A stretch of DNA of 64,000 bases from Hymenoscyphus infarciens (GCA_001414345.1 LLCB01000032.1:227866-291865), one strand, 5' to 3'. Shown: positions 48,142-60,678, numbered from the stretch's first letter. Made by a program: numbers and translations. The notes: a model not told the origin generated them from the letters alone.

Positions 48142-48957
48142 GACGAGGATTTTTCGTGTTTGGTTTTAGTGGTGAATTATATGGCCAGTTGTAATGAGTT
48201 ATGCTTGTACGGTGGTAGAGTGAAATACAGCACTTTTATGTTAATAGTGGTATTTGTTCTTACAAAGAAGGTTATTGTAGTTTGTGTTCATTGTAAGAGT
48301 GGCAGAAATAGTGCTTCTTCTTGCTTTATTTCCTTCTTGGGAATATGGGGTTGCGTCTCATTGTCTCCTTTGAAGAAAAATTGCTTCTGTAATTATACAA
48401 AAAGTACCACAGTAGTGGGTTGGAATTTTGACTCTTCTCGTAATGACATGTACCAAAAAAGATACAATTAAGCAAGCTATATTTTAAGACATTCCCTTGG
48501 TTTCACTATTCTCCCCAGTCACCCGAACTTCCTTGAATATTGTTTTTAGAAGGGGATTTGCGTTTCCCTCTACCTTGTTCTTATTCTTTGTTCCTCCTGT
48601 CTCTCGTCTTTACGGCTTCTCCATATACATGTACCGCTCTAATAGATATTTTGTTCAAAGTCTACAGTAACTTGAATATTTACATGTCCCGGTCCATCTT
48701 TCTTATTAGAAAACATAGTTCTAACTAATTATTGTTCTTGACCGAGATATCTTAGAAGAATCAAGATTTGAATTCTCAGTTCTCCTAAATCTTTTGGATG
48801 ACCATGTTCTTAGGACTTGATACACTTCATAATATAAACAAGACAAGCCGTAGTGATATAGCCTAGTCAGTCTGAGACTATCATTAATACAGCGCAAGTC
48901 GTTCAATACTGGTTGCGCAGCGCGATAGTTATGTGGCAGCTTTTCTCACTTCTTTTT
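48142..48957. other. Intergenic region
   Basis: AT-rich. It ends at a CCTCTC/CCCTTC microsatellite that encodes the tail of the next gene. No other feature is seen. Confidence 0.4.
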
Positions 48958-51900
48958 CTACCCTCTTCCCCTTCCCCTTCCCCTTCCCCTCCCTCTCCCT
49001 CTCCCTCTCCCTCTCCCTCTTCCTCTTCCTATTCCTCTTCCTCTCCCTCTCCCTCTTCCTCCCCCTCTTCCTCCTTGCGCAGGGTTCAGTGTTTCTCCAA
49101 GGTCATCGATCTCTCTAGGTGGCGTTTTAGGAGGCGTGGGAAGCTCCTTGTTTTTGTCAATCGGATTCCCATCATCCTCTGAACCTTTGTCTGCCCCCAT
49201 CTCTCCCTCCTTTTTCTTTTTCTTCTTACTAGGTAATGTTTCTGGAGCTTTCTTGTTTTTATCTCCCATCGCATTCCTAATCATCTCCCCTAAATCTCTA
49301 CCATATCCTCCTTCTGCCATCGTCTGATGGCTAGCAGGTTGTAGCCCCATTCCACCTACTTTTGTTTTCTTGTTAGGTGGGGGTGAAGTCCCTTCAGATC
49401 CAACATCCTGCCCTTCTGGCTTCCTCTTTTTACCACCAAATAATGGCCGAGAAGACCTTTGAGCTGTATCACCACCCTTTGTTGGAAAGTTGAGTTTCCT
49501 TCTGGTCACTTCTCCTTTTGTCGTGTTACCAGTGAAAATCTGCACCCCTTCTTTATCCTTTCCGTTATTCTTGCTACTAGGTGATGCGGATGAACTATCC
49601 CCAGAGCTATCGTCTTCTTTGCCTCCTCCACCTTCTCTAGAATCCTTTTTTACATCTTTCTCTGGGATAAAGGTAAGATCGTCCATACTTTTCTTCACTC
49701 TAGCTTTGAAGTTTTTGGCTTTCTTGTCCTCTTGATCCAAAGCCCCATAAACAATCAAGATATCCGCAATCTCCGAGTGCATCTTGTCTATGATGCCAGG
49801 GATGTAGTTGATATTCTTTTGGAGAGATTTCCTATTTGCGTCATCAAATTGTTTCTTGACCCTTCCCCTCGCAACTTCTGTCTCAGAACTGCTTGGCAAG
49901 AGGCTATAAAGCAGGGAAACTTGAACCTCAACCCCGCTGTTAGATGGTTCCTCGATACTCAATAATGAATCCTGCGCATTCTTATAATCCTTGTCACGGT
50001 ATGCGAAAATTGCTGTTTCTAGATTCTGCTGGTCTTTCCCCCCTCCTCTTTTAATCTGTCGCTGTACCCGAAGTGCCGAGTCAATGCCGTATTTTCGGAT
50101 CATTTGTGACCGCTCGAATTGCCATTTTCGCACATCGTTCTCGAAAAGAGGCGCAGGAGCAGGTTTGTAAGAACCGGGATCTACATCCTGAATTTAAGCA
50201 AAAGGGTTAGCTTACGTGGTGTAGGGAGATGCGAAAGGCCTATGCGAATTTTCAGAATGCCGTCTGGAAGTTTTATAACCGCTCAAATAGATATATTTTT
50301 AAGTCAGGGGGTTTGATTAAGAGTTTTGACCTACTCCTAATTCACGTTCATAGTCCTCCCCCCTAATAAGTTGATTCAACGCCCCCTGGTTGTCACATTT
50401 TTCGATTAACATACCATATATCTTTGGGACCTTTAACGCGGGTCGGCCAAGTGCCGCTACCGAAACATTCCAGAATGTCTCTTGCTGAATATTCTCAATA
50501 TACTTGCTTGAGATAGGAAAAGCAGTATACCTAGAACCGTTTCCGAATCGGTCAGACTTTCGTTTGGGTATTTTGTCCTTTGCTGTCTCGTAGTTATGCC
50601 AATTTGGGAAGGTCATCATCACACCACCCAGAAAAGGGACATTATGCGAGGCCTTTTCGCGGTCGAAAATTGAATCGTCAACTTTAGCAGTAGGCTCAAC
50701 CTTTCCCCCCACAAACTGTGATAGATGTGTCAGTAAGGACGGAGACCTGAAACTTCACGACTGCTCTATATGCTTACAGTATTTTCCCATGACCACCCAG
50801 CTTCGGCAATCTCCTCATCTTCAAAAAACTGGAGTTTAGGGTTTATTAGCAATTGATCGAAATCTGCGATGTTCTTGGTTTTGTACCGGTTCGGGTTCAC
50901 CCTCTCTGTCGAATTTGGTAAAAGCGGGCTTTAGAGGTTTGATGTCCGAGTAGTACTGGACAGTTCTAGTGATCGCATGCTTCAAAGGAGCATCAGCATG
51001 TTGGACCCAACAACTGTGATTGGGGTTACTACCATTGTCTCATGCACAAGCTACCTAATACGTCAGTTGAAAGAACCCTGTTAGAGAAATGTGCAACTAA
51101 CTGTCTTGGCTACACAAAACTGCTGAGCAAGCCTCTCCGACTCGGTAAAATCGTCGTTCTTCACCAGAGGCTCTAATAAGTATAATGCTATGTTAATTTC
51201 GCCGATTCTATCGTCATGGAGACAGTCATCCTGTTGCCAAACCTGTGTCCATCCTCTTCTCCTATGCTCAAAAGATGCACCTAAGGAAACCGTCCATTTT
51301 TGTTCCATCTCCGCCAAATTATCCAAACACTCCTGCCAAGCTTCCTGACTTAGGGGACCAGTACCATTCCGTAGATGGAAGCTGCGGGTACCATATTTTT
51401 TATGCGCTGGCCTTGGTTTGTGGAGATTCTCCCCAGAAACGTTTGTCCAAGCCCCATTTATTATAGCATCCAGACTTGCTCATATTAGTACGGCAACAAA
51501 AAAGTGGTACGAAATCACTTCTTACAATGGAAAAAGCTTCATGTTACACAATATTTGTGTTGCTAAACGCAAACAAGGGACTAATGCATTCCACACAACG
51601 GGATTTTCAACAGACCATTTCCCTGGCACGCCATCTCCAATATCAATTTTGGCTTCTTTCTCGTTATCCCTCCACCTAGTCTTTTCGTAAAATCGATGGA
51701 TAGGACAGCTCAAGTCAGTTGGAAGTGCATTTTTGTGCCCCCAGCAACCGATGTCTTCTAACTCTGCTATTGTAAAACCATGTAGCGCGCCAAGTTCTTT
51801 TTTTCGAATCAACTCATACATCTCCAGCTGCAGTGGTGTGAATACGACATTTTCATTACTCGGGGATGGCGCTCGACACTATTTTCCAGGGTTAGTTTAC

Positions 51901-52179
51901 TTCCTTGAGATGAATTGAGAGTCGCTGGATACAGCCTGAAAGTCCAATCGAGAATTAACTAGAACAGGAAAGGAGGCTCCAGCTCACAGTTGAATGACGG
52001 ATACGTCTTGTATCGAGAAGCTTTTTTTGAGTGGTATCTTTCTGCATATCATAGAGGTCATATGTTTTCGATTTGTGGGATTTCGACATCTTGGAGGAAA
52101 GGAACTGTTTCTTGGAGGATAGGAACTCTTTGAACTTCTTCATATTATAGAATTTAAAGAGCCTCGTAATTCGTGTCAA
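48958..52179 (-). CDS. Multi-exon orphan protein with Arg-Gly tail; possible frameshifts
   Basis: Function unknown. Supported exons: 52179-51988, 51878-51526, 51474-51102, one beginning at 51050, one ending at 50778, then 50715-50335 and 50187-48958. Introns are 109, 51, 51, 62 and 147 bp, with good donors and acceptors. Sequence landmarks are KKELGALHGFTIAELEDIGC, a joined NMKLFPFLDAIINGAWTNVS, AQQFCVAKTLVHETM, IAEAGWSWENTFVGGKVEPT and EDYERELGDVDPGSYKPAPA. The C-terminus is a long low-complexity Gly-Arg tail (about 35 residues) encoded by a CCTCTC microsatellite. Between 51030 and 50850 no single frame works. The frame after LVHETM ends at a TGA, while NHSCWVQHADAPLKHAITRT continues in another frame, and a third switch leads to YKTKNIADFDQLLINPKLQF. 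This is either one or two frameshifts (a pseudogene or assembly error) or splicing I could not find. The HETM motif is only suggestive of a former metallopeptidase. Confidence 0.6.
48960..49075. repeat. CCTCTC/CCCTTC low-complexity tract
   Basis: Pyrimidine microsatellite on the plus strand. On the minus strand it is open and encodes the Gly-Arg tail of the orphan gene. Confidence 0.9.
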
Positions 52180-53040
52180 TCTGGTACCGTATTTTCGAAA
52201 TTGAAGTTAAGAAAATTGCAAGGCACGATAACAAATCTCAACAATGGAACTGATTGTCCCTTTCTTCAACGGGCGGAATATAGAACAAAGAAAAGTCTAT
52301 TTTCCGGAACCAAATATTTACCCGAGAGCCGAAAAAGGGCGAAGATAATACAAGGACAAAGACCATTTGTGAATCAACCTAAACTGCAGCGTTGGTGGCG
52401 TAGTCGGGGATAGTCTGAGTGATAGAAGTTCCACCTGAAACACCGGCGATTCCTCCTCCTCCTCCTCCACTTCCAGTGCCATTGCCAGTGCTGTTTCCTG
52501 ACATATCTCCACCGAATCCACCTTCACCACCGGTGCTGATTCAGCTATCGATTGTTGCAGTGTAAGTGTTGTTCAAGATCCATCTGATCATGGTACCTTC
52601 GATGGACGCACGGTTGGTAAGTGTTTGTTGTGGAGTAATAAGATATGGGAAAGAAGTCTCTCCAGATCCAGATCCAGGATCCTGCAAGATGACCACCGTA
52701 GTTTGATGGGGCTCCGGCAACGGAGAAGACATAGTTGGGTCCTGCCATGATTGGACCAGCGTGATTACCGAAAAGAGCCAAAGAAAGAGGCTTCTCGAGA
52801 GCATAGTTGGTATTCTTGAGGGGAACGAGCGAAGCGGCGCCATTCGCTCCCATGATGGAGCTGTGGTTTGCTCGGACATCGACAACTGCGCAACTTGAGA
52901 CGTAGGCCGGTTGAGTTCCGTTATCCAGGCCATCCTTGTAGTATGCAATCATGTTGCGGATGGCCACTAGCACGGAGTCAGTATTGCCATTTCTAGAAGT
53001 GTGTTCCAGGAAAATGAAGGGGAAAACAGGTTGTAAGGTT

Positions 53041-53056
53041 GGGGGGGGGGGAGGGG
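53041..53056. repeat. G homopolymer run
   Basis: A run of about 11 G in the decayed GH3 gene. It may be an assembly-sensitive site. Confidence 0.7.
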
Positions 53057-53415
53057 AACAAAGTTTTCAGAGGAAACCAAGTCTCAATCCCCTGAAATAA
53101 CCCCAAAGAGAAAGGAATAACTCGAAAAATACATACTGTCATCGAGACGAGCTTCGGTGAAACTCCCGTTGGCGATTCCAGCCAGTATAGTATCGCTGGC
53201 CCAGGCGGAGGAACTTCCATAATCGAGACCACCATTTGCTACGCCGAAGGCTGTGTATTGACCCGATACATCTGGAGTACGCTTCCCAGGAATCCAAGTT
53301 CAGTGTTGATAAGGTTGTTGAGAAGATTGGAGTTTTCGCATGAGAGAGTGCCATTGACCTTGTTCATGGCGCACATAACACTGGCCATTCCCTCCTTAAC
53401 TCCATCCTAAAATGG

Positions 53416-56400
53416 AAAGGGTTTATAGTGAATTGAGGAATCAGCTTATTAAGCAAGGAGGAGGTATATATATATATGCCTCCTCTCGTGCCGAGTAACC
53501 TCTATTCTACTAACAACACTTCCTATCGCTTTTAACGTCTTATTTAGTATTAAGCTCTTTTTTAACCTAATAATACTCTTATCTATCTATCGAGGATGTC
53601 TTTAAAGCATAGTAAATAAGTCGCTTATAAGAGCGTTGTTACTAAAGCTAGTAATAGAGCTACTAAGGTGCTCTAAGCTTAACTAGTAGAAGATAATAAT
53701 ATTAAAGACAATAAGCGCGATAGACGAGTTAGTAAAGTATATTATAACGCTTAAGTAGCTATATAAGTATAATATACTACCTAGAACGCTATTATTAATT
53801 AAGGTAATACTATAAACAGCGCTCGCTATCTAGCCTATTGAAGAAGATAAGTATAGTAGGACTAGGGTTAAGCTTAAGATAATAATAGAATAGACTTCTA
53901 TCTATAAGGTAGAGGCGACAACGATAGTAACAGCGATAATAATAATAATAATAGTATTAATAAACCCTCTCTCTAAGACCCTGTCTAAGTAAATAGGCTA
54001 AATAACCCTCTCCCTTTTTAAGGTAACTAATACTCCTAAGTTAATAGATATATAGGTAGATATAATAATAGATACTAGGGTTATATAAAAGGACTATTTA
54101 ATAGAGGATACCTTTAGAGCTTTCTCTCTAGATATTCTTAGAGATACTCTTAGAGCTTCTTCTAGAGTAACTTCAGTTAAGACAACTTTAGTATAAGATA
54201 CTCTAACTTTTAAAGCTATCTATAAGCTAATTTTAGTATAAAATACTCTTATAACTTTAGCGCTACTATCTAGAGTAACCTAGTAGGAGTTCTAGAGCTT
54301 AGCTAGAGTAATTAAAGTAATATTACTATACTAGTTACTAATTAAAGAGTAGATAGGTAGAGCTAATAATTTAATATACTAAGAAGAGAGATAGTATATA
54401 CTAATAATACTTATTAGACTAACCTCCCTCCTTATTAGGAAGTACTACTAATAAGCAAAGGAATTAATCTAGAAAGGAATCTATTAAGAGGAATATTAGT
54501 AATAAATAATAATAGTAAGAATATCCCCTCTTATATACTTAGTATAATTAATAGCCTCTCTCTAAAGTATAAAAAGTACTTAATATAAATTATATAAGGT
54601 ATATTTAAGCTAAGAGATCTCTACTACTTAGATAATAACATCTCTTTAATTAACGATAACAAAAGTACTATCTCTTTTAATAAGAAAGCTAGTATACTAA
54701 ATATTAAAGCAAAGAAGACGTTAAAGGTTTTTAGATCTAATACTACTAAGTAGTCTTATTACTTTTTAGTATATACTATATATATAATCTTCTTATTTAA
54801 TAGAAGTATCTATATTTAGCTTAATAACTTTAACTATAGAATTATAAGCCTAGCTAAGGATTATACCTAGGTAGAGGTAATCTAATTAGTACTCTTCTAG
54901 TAGGAAAAGGTAGTTAGTAGAGGTAGATTAAGAGAGGTAGAATTATAAGAGATACTTAAGAGTATAATTACTTAATACTATTAGACGAGAAGACTAGACT
55001 ACAGTAGTAGTAGAGAAGGAGGAAGAGAGAGTTATTAAAGTTATAATTAAGATAGTAATATCTCTTTATAGACGTGCTTTAAAGTAAGTAAACTAGGAGG
55101 TTATAAGGACTTAAATTATACTCGAATCTATCTACTAAAAGAGAATAATAAGAGTAATAAGAAGGAGATAAGGAAGAGCTAAGAAGTTAGTATAGAAGAG
55201 ATAATAGATAGAGACTATAGTAGTACTAATAAAGATCTTTTACTCTAATTTATATCTTCTTATCTATACTCTCCTATATCTATTTAATTAAATACTATAG
55301 TATTCTTCTCTTTATATAATATATTAAAACCGCTACTAGATATATTACTCTCTCTATTATCTCTTAAAGTATAGAAGACGCTATTACTCTAATATCTTAA
55401 TTATTTACTTCTAGAAAATATTAATAATATAGTTTAATTTAAGACGTTAATTAGATATAAGAGCTTAAAAGTTTTATATATATTAAAGAACTTCTTATTA
55501 GCTACTAAATTTAATAAGCTTTTAACTTTAAAAGTAAGAAACAATTTAAAAGCTAGCTTAATTAAGAAAGTTAATCTATACTAGAGAGTACCTTTTGTAG
55601 CTTCTCTACTTAGTTTTATATCTAAACTAAAGCCTAATAGTAATCAACGCTAAATATACTATTTATTCTACTCTAAAAGCTGCTTAATAAATTATTATAT
55701 ATTAAATAAGTATATATATCTAAAGTACGTCTTCTTCTAAGAGGTATTAGCTATAGTATAAGAAGCTAGCTAAGAGTATATAATACTTAAAAGAGATATA
55801 TCTAATACTTTTTAAATAGTACTAATTATACTATAAATTTGCTAGCTTTTAAGTTTCTAATAGAAAGGAATTTATTATACTTATATAGTACTACTCTTTA
55901 GCCTTGCTACTATACTATTTATCTTTAATATCTTTATAGAGGCTTTTAAATAGATAATATAGTTATACTTAGAGTAATATATTATAAGCTACTATTTAAA
56001 TAACGAGTTCGCTATATTTAAAGCTATCGAAGCTATACCTTAATTCCTTAAGAAATAAGCTATAAAGTATAGAACTCTTACTTAAATATTAGACATACTG
56101 ATTAATAATAAAAAGAGCGTCTAAAGTACGCTCTTAGAAGTAATAGAGTACTTAATAGATACTATTGCTTTTAGAGCCTCTATACTACTAGAAAAGCTAG
56201 CTAAGATAAAGCTTAAGATATGCTAATTTATCGACTATAGAAGTATTATCTATAATAAGCTTAAATCACTTACTAGCCTTCTATCTTTTTATACCTCTAT
56301 AGTATAATTAGACTAAGTCTTCTATTATAACTTCTAGATATTTATATATATATAGCCTAACTATATACCTTATATAGAAAGGAGGTGTCTCTTAAAGAAA

Positions 56401-58349
56401 GTCTAGAAGAACCTTAAGTAGTAGAATAAGATATTACTACGGTTTAATAGTATATACTTCTTTAATAATATCTAGTTATATATATATCTTTTTTATAATA
56501 CCTCTATTAAAGGCCTAGAAGCCTTCTTTTTAGAAGTAGATAATCTAAGATATGTTTAGTAAGAGTATACGTATATACTACTAAAAGAACACGCTCTTTA
56601 GTTACCTCTTCTAGAGATTAGAAAGAACTTTTAATTTAATATAAATATCTTTAAGATTAAGATAGTAAGAGTATTCTTTAAATAATAGAGAGAGGTATAG
56701 GTAATAAAGAGAGTAATTATCTATATAGATAATACTACTATATAAATTAGACTTCTTAAGTAGTTCTTAAGATACTCTTATTAAAATCGTCTCTTATAAG
56801 CTACTTTACGCCTAGCTACTTAATTTAATATTAATATATAATTAAAGTATATACTAAGAGTAGATAATATCTTAGTAGATACTCTCTTATATAATTTATA
56901 TAGAATAGTAGCTAATTAGTACTTATACTAGTAGTCTCTTAATTTAATAATCCTTCTCTTAATTACTTTAAATATATAAAAGACAAAGTTAAGATATCTA
57001 AGATATATATAAAGCTCCTCTATTACAGCCTCTTACTAAATATTCAAAAGGTGTATAGTACGTATATATACTCTTTTAAGAGGATCTAGGTTAAGAGACT
57101 CTAGCGACTATAGCTAGCAACGACTTTAGTACTTTATAAGTAGGTTTTAAGAAGAGTATATAGTAGGATTAGTTAAGAACTTTTAAAGATAGACTCTATA
57201 TAAATTAGCCTTTCTACGATTTAATTAATATATATAGAGTATAATCTAGATTTAAAGCTATTTAAGTCTCTACTTTTACATTAAATTATAATAGGCGTTT
57301 AAGTAATATAGAGCTCTTATAAGAAGAAGAAGGCAGAGCCTTTATTAATACTATAATTATACTAGATTACCTCTTAAGCTCTAGAAGCTAGGCCTTAGGT
57401 TCTATAACTAGAATAGATTAATAGCCTTAACTTTAAAGCTACTATAAAGCTAGCTTTTATAGGATTCCTTTATACTATAAAGATTATATATAAAGACGCC
57501 GATTTAGTTAACTATAGAGTATTTATATATATACGCTTTTAATAATAAGATGTTACTTTTGCTAAAGAAGATAAATATATAATTATACATCTATAATCGA
57601 ATAAATTAAACTATAAGCATATAAGAGTAGAGATATTAATATTAGATATAGAATTACTTACCTACTTTATAATAGTACTTCAAGCGCTATTTACTCTTAA
57701 TCCTTAACCTTCTATAATACTACTCTTTTACTAGAAGAGCGGCTCCTTTATAAGAAACCGATATATTAGCTCTTTACACCACTGTCTTTAAATAGTTAGC
57801 GTTAGTAATAGTATATTATATTTAAGATATAGTCTATATAGAGGCGTTATATAATATACTTTTAATAATAGAGTATTAGATATAGATATTTAAATACTTA
57901 GAAGATAGACTTTAAATACTTTTAAGAGGTACTTTACTCTAAGCTATTAGAAGTAATACCTTTTAAATAGACGCTTTTTAACAAATAGAGCTCTCTCTCT
58001 TCTAGCCTAGTAGGCTTTAGAAGACCTCTATAGTTAGTAGATAGTATATTCTCTATTATAACTATGTTATATTACTATTTATATTACTCGTAGTCCTTTT
58101 TACTTTTAAAAAGCCTTATCCTTTCTTATATTTATAATAGCTTCTCTTTAATTAGTTAAGTAACCTCTCTTAAGATAGCTAATAGTACTTACTCTTTTTA
58201 CTCTTATATTAGTAAGATACTTAGAGAGCCTCTTAATTAACCTAAAAAGAAGGTATATAAGAGAGTATAGAGTAAGATACTAGAAGCTAGCTAGTAAATA
58301 TAGAAATTCTTAAAATAGCCTTAAATATATATATATAATAAAAAGTAAT
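53416..58349. mobile_element. Element copy 1, 4.9 kb
   Basis: Begins AAAGGGTTTATAGTGAATTG. Near its left end is a TATA-rich hairpin, GAGGAGG then alternating TA then CCTCCTC (about 53447-53474). It ends with a segment (58175-58349) that also forms the end of copy 2. There are no terminal inverted repeats. The left about 160 bp matches the left end of copy 2 and the right about 175 bp matches its right end. The mutations are almost all C to T and G to A relative to the cleaner copy 2. Confidence 0.75.
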
Positions 58350-58355
58350 AAATAG

Positions 58356-58754
58356 AAAGGGTTTATAGTAAATTAAGGAATCAGCTTATTAAGTAAGAAA
58401 GAGGTATATATATATATACCTCCTCTTATATTAAGTAACCTCTATTCTACTAATAACACTTTCTATCGCTTTTAACGTCTTATTCAGTATTAAGCTCTTT
58501 TTCAACCCTACCCTCGTACTCTCTCGTAATACGCTCGCTAGGATTAGTTAGTACTTTTTTAGCCTCTTAAATAAGTACAATAGCTAATAGTACTTACTCT
58601 TTTCACCCTTATATTAGTAAGATACTCAGGGAGCCTCCTAATTAGCCTAAAAAGAAGGCATATAAGAGAGTGCAGAGTAAGATACTAGAAGCTAGCCAGC
58701 AAATACAGAAATTCTCAAAATAGCCTTAAATACGTGTATGTGACGAAAAGCGAT
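58356..58754. mobile_element. Element copy 2, 0.4-kb internal deletion derivative
   Basis: It shares the left end with copy 1 (AAAGGGTTTATAGTAAATTA at 58356) for about 160 bp and the right end for about 175 bp (from about 58580). Only about 65 bp of unshared sequence lies between. The right third keeps many C and G bases (AAATACGTGTATGTGACG), so it is less mutated than copy 1. It has the same orientation as copy 1 and directly follows it. Confidence 0.75.
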
Positions 58755-60050
58755 AAATGGCATATAATACGTCAGTACATGAGACAACCAGAGGAAAAAA
58801 GAGCATACCAAAGAAAGCCTTATCATCAACAATAGAAGAGTTAGAAGCAAAAGTCTCATCGCCCTGTCCCTAGCGATTGGTTTCCTGCCTATTAAGCAAG
58901 AAAGGTCAACAACACCAGCATCAGCAAAAGCCTTAGCACCAAGTCCAAATGTGACACCATTAAGGTAAGAATCTTGACCCAATCCCTCAGCGAGTCTCCC
59001 AGCCCAAGGTGTTCGGTGTTCTCCCAAGTGGTTGTGAAGTAGGTCCATTGACGACCTAGAATCCTTTGCCATAGAATTCGAGTGCGATAGCCTTGAATTG
59101 GTCATACCAGGATTGTTTGTCCCCGGCATTGACCATCCCTGAGGACTCTCCAAAGCCAGTTACATACTCGTAGCCTATTCATCAAATTAGCATCACCTCC
59201 AAAGTTACACGGGCGGAAAGTGAGATGGAAGAGGCTTGGTTATTATTTCCCATTGTACAAAGTACTTCGAAACAACCAAAATCATTCTCCGAAAAGGTCC
59301 GGAGAACGAGAAATTCAATCCCTCAATTCTCCCAAACCATCTCGAGTAACAACAATAACTGTCCGCCAACATGCCGCATAATGGCAAGGAAGGAACCGGC
59401 ATGCGGGCCTTGGGTTCCCTCCTTGCACTGCATAGCAGCCCACCCAACACTCTCCACAGACCCAGCAGCAATGACCGTGATCTTCTCCTCGTTCGTCATC
59501 TGCGCAACAAGAGCCTGGGCTTTAGCATAAGCCGCCTCCCAATATCCAAGGTCCAGATTCCTAGCAGAAAACAATCCATCTTGGGAAGTGGTAGAGTTGG
59601 TAGTCGTATTCTGAGCAACGACTAAGAAGGGAAGTAAGAGTCCACTAAGGACTTTAGCAGCAGCGTGGTACTTCATGGTAGGCGATTGCACACGGAAAAA
59701 CGAAATAGCAAAGAAATAAATAAACGAAGGTGAAGAATGACAAGAAAGCAAAGCTTGTGGAGAAAACAAAGGAAATATAAAAATGGCAGAACAACGATAG
59801 GGTTTATATTCTCACATCTAGACCCAGCCCAGCAGACCGAACTCGAGTTCTCAACCCTGTAACAAAATATCCACCCGCCTCTCGCTGCCTACGACGTCGA
59901 CGTCTAAATCCCATCTCCGTCCCTACCCCAGAACGCCTCCAAAGAGAGCAGTTCATTCTCCACGATCCAGCTCAAGGAGATCTACCAAACGAAACAAGCT
60001 AACAACAGTCCCCATATAAACACATATGAATCTCTTGAACTTACAAACAT

Positions 60051-60067
60051 GGTGGACGGCGTCCACC
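60051..60067. repeat. Hairpin GGTGGACG / CGTCCACC, copy 1
   Basis: A perfect inverted repeat with 8-bp arms around a single central G (GGTGGACGGCGTCCACC). Confidence 0.9.
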
Positions 60068-60307
60068 CATCGAAAATACACACAAAAACCGCGACTTGAA
60101 AACATAGAAACTCGGACAGGTAAGGCAGAAAAAATACGTAAGGAGAGTCAGTATCAACACGTAAACCCGAGTTGTTCTTGACTTTCCAGTACCCAAATAA
60201 TCATTCTCATGAACAGGCAGTGCTGTCGAACTCAGGACTCCGTACTCTACTCACAATAATGGTCCTTATAGTCCCCATAAAATCCCTGGGCCTTGACATC
60301 CAGATGA

Positions 60308-60320
60308 TGGACGGCGTCCA
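60308..60320. repeat. Hairpin TGGACG / CGTCCA, copy 2
   Basis: 6-bp arms around one G. The following sequence (GTCGACAATACACAGAAAC) resembles that after copy 1 (CATCGAAAATACACACAAAA), so the two are diverged duplicates. Confidence 0.85.
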
Positions 60321-60645
60321 CCGTCGACAATACACAGAAACAAGACCCAACCAAAGAACATAGAGTTCAAATGGAAAAACACACAAAAGAGAAGGAAAGA
60401 AAAAAAAAAGGGGGGGGGGGGGTTCCAGATGAATATGACCAACCTCCAACCACCTACATAAAATCTCTCTCTCTTTGACCGTAACATCAAACTCAAAAGC
60501 ACTCCCTACTCCCTTCCTCGTCACCACCACGTTGTACTTCCCAAGTCCGCCATAAAAAACCAAGCTTCCCAAAGACCGTCGATCGCCCCACCCAATAAAG
60601 CCCGAACCAACGGTCACCGTTTTCCATCACGGAGATGCCCAATTT

Positions 60646-60678
60646 CAAGTGGACGAAGACGTTGGCGCCGTCCACTTG
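60646..60678. repeat. Hairpin CAAGTGGACG / CGTCCACTTG, copy 3
   Basis: Perfect 10-bp arms with a 13-nt spacer. Confidence 0.9.

Larger units (their letters stand above)
53410..58760. mobile_element. AT-saturated (RIP-like) composite insertion in the GH3 gene
   Basis: Between two halves of the GH3 gene lies about 5.35 kb made almost only of A and T with scattered AG/CT words. CpG is nearly absent, TA is in excess, and no open frame reaches 60 codons on either strand. It is bounded by AAATGG at 53410-53415 and 58755-58760, and AAATAG (the same hexamer with G to A) lies at 58350-58355. Inside are two head-to-tail copies (separate entries). No coding relic could be recognised by eye. Confidence 0.9.
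52200..59676 (-). pseudogene. GH3 beta-glucosidase, interrupted and mutated
   Basis: A secreted family 3 beta-glucosidase gene split by the AT-rich insertion at 53416-58754. The N-terminal part starts at 59676 with signal peptide MKYHAAAKVLSGLLLPFLVV, then AAMQCKEGTQGPHAG, an intron, and GYEYVTGFGESSGMVNAGDK, LEFYGKGF, a TAG, VVNGPTSQPLG, a frameshift, PWAGRLAEGLGQDSYLNG, FADAGV, NRQETNR, a TAG and GQGDETFASNSSIVDDKAFF. Across the insertion the gene resumes as PF, a TAG, DGVKEGMASVMCAMNKVNGT and LSCENSNLLNNLINTELGF. A frameshift follows before PDVSGQYTAFGVANGGLDYG. Further pieces (52970-52545) and a Gly-rich part ending TIPDYATNAAV then TAG (about 52400) complete it. The FNIII end is missing. 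Three internal stops are TAG where homologues often have CAG, consistent with C-to-T change. Confidence 0.85.

Noticed and set aside
53416..58754. LTR retrotransposon with the 399-bp copy 2 as 3' LTR
   Set aside because: The left end of the insertion matches only the first part of copy 2, and the matching right-end segment lies just before copy 2 rather than at the left end. The data fit two head-to-tail copies better. Not fully excluded because of heavy mutation.
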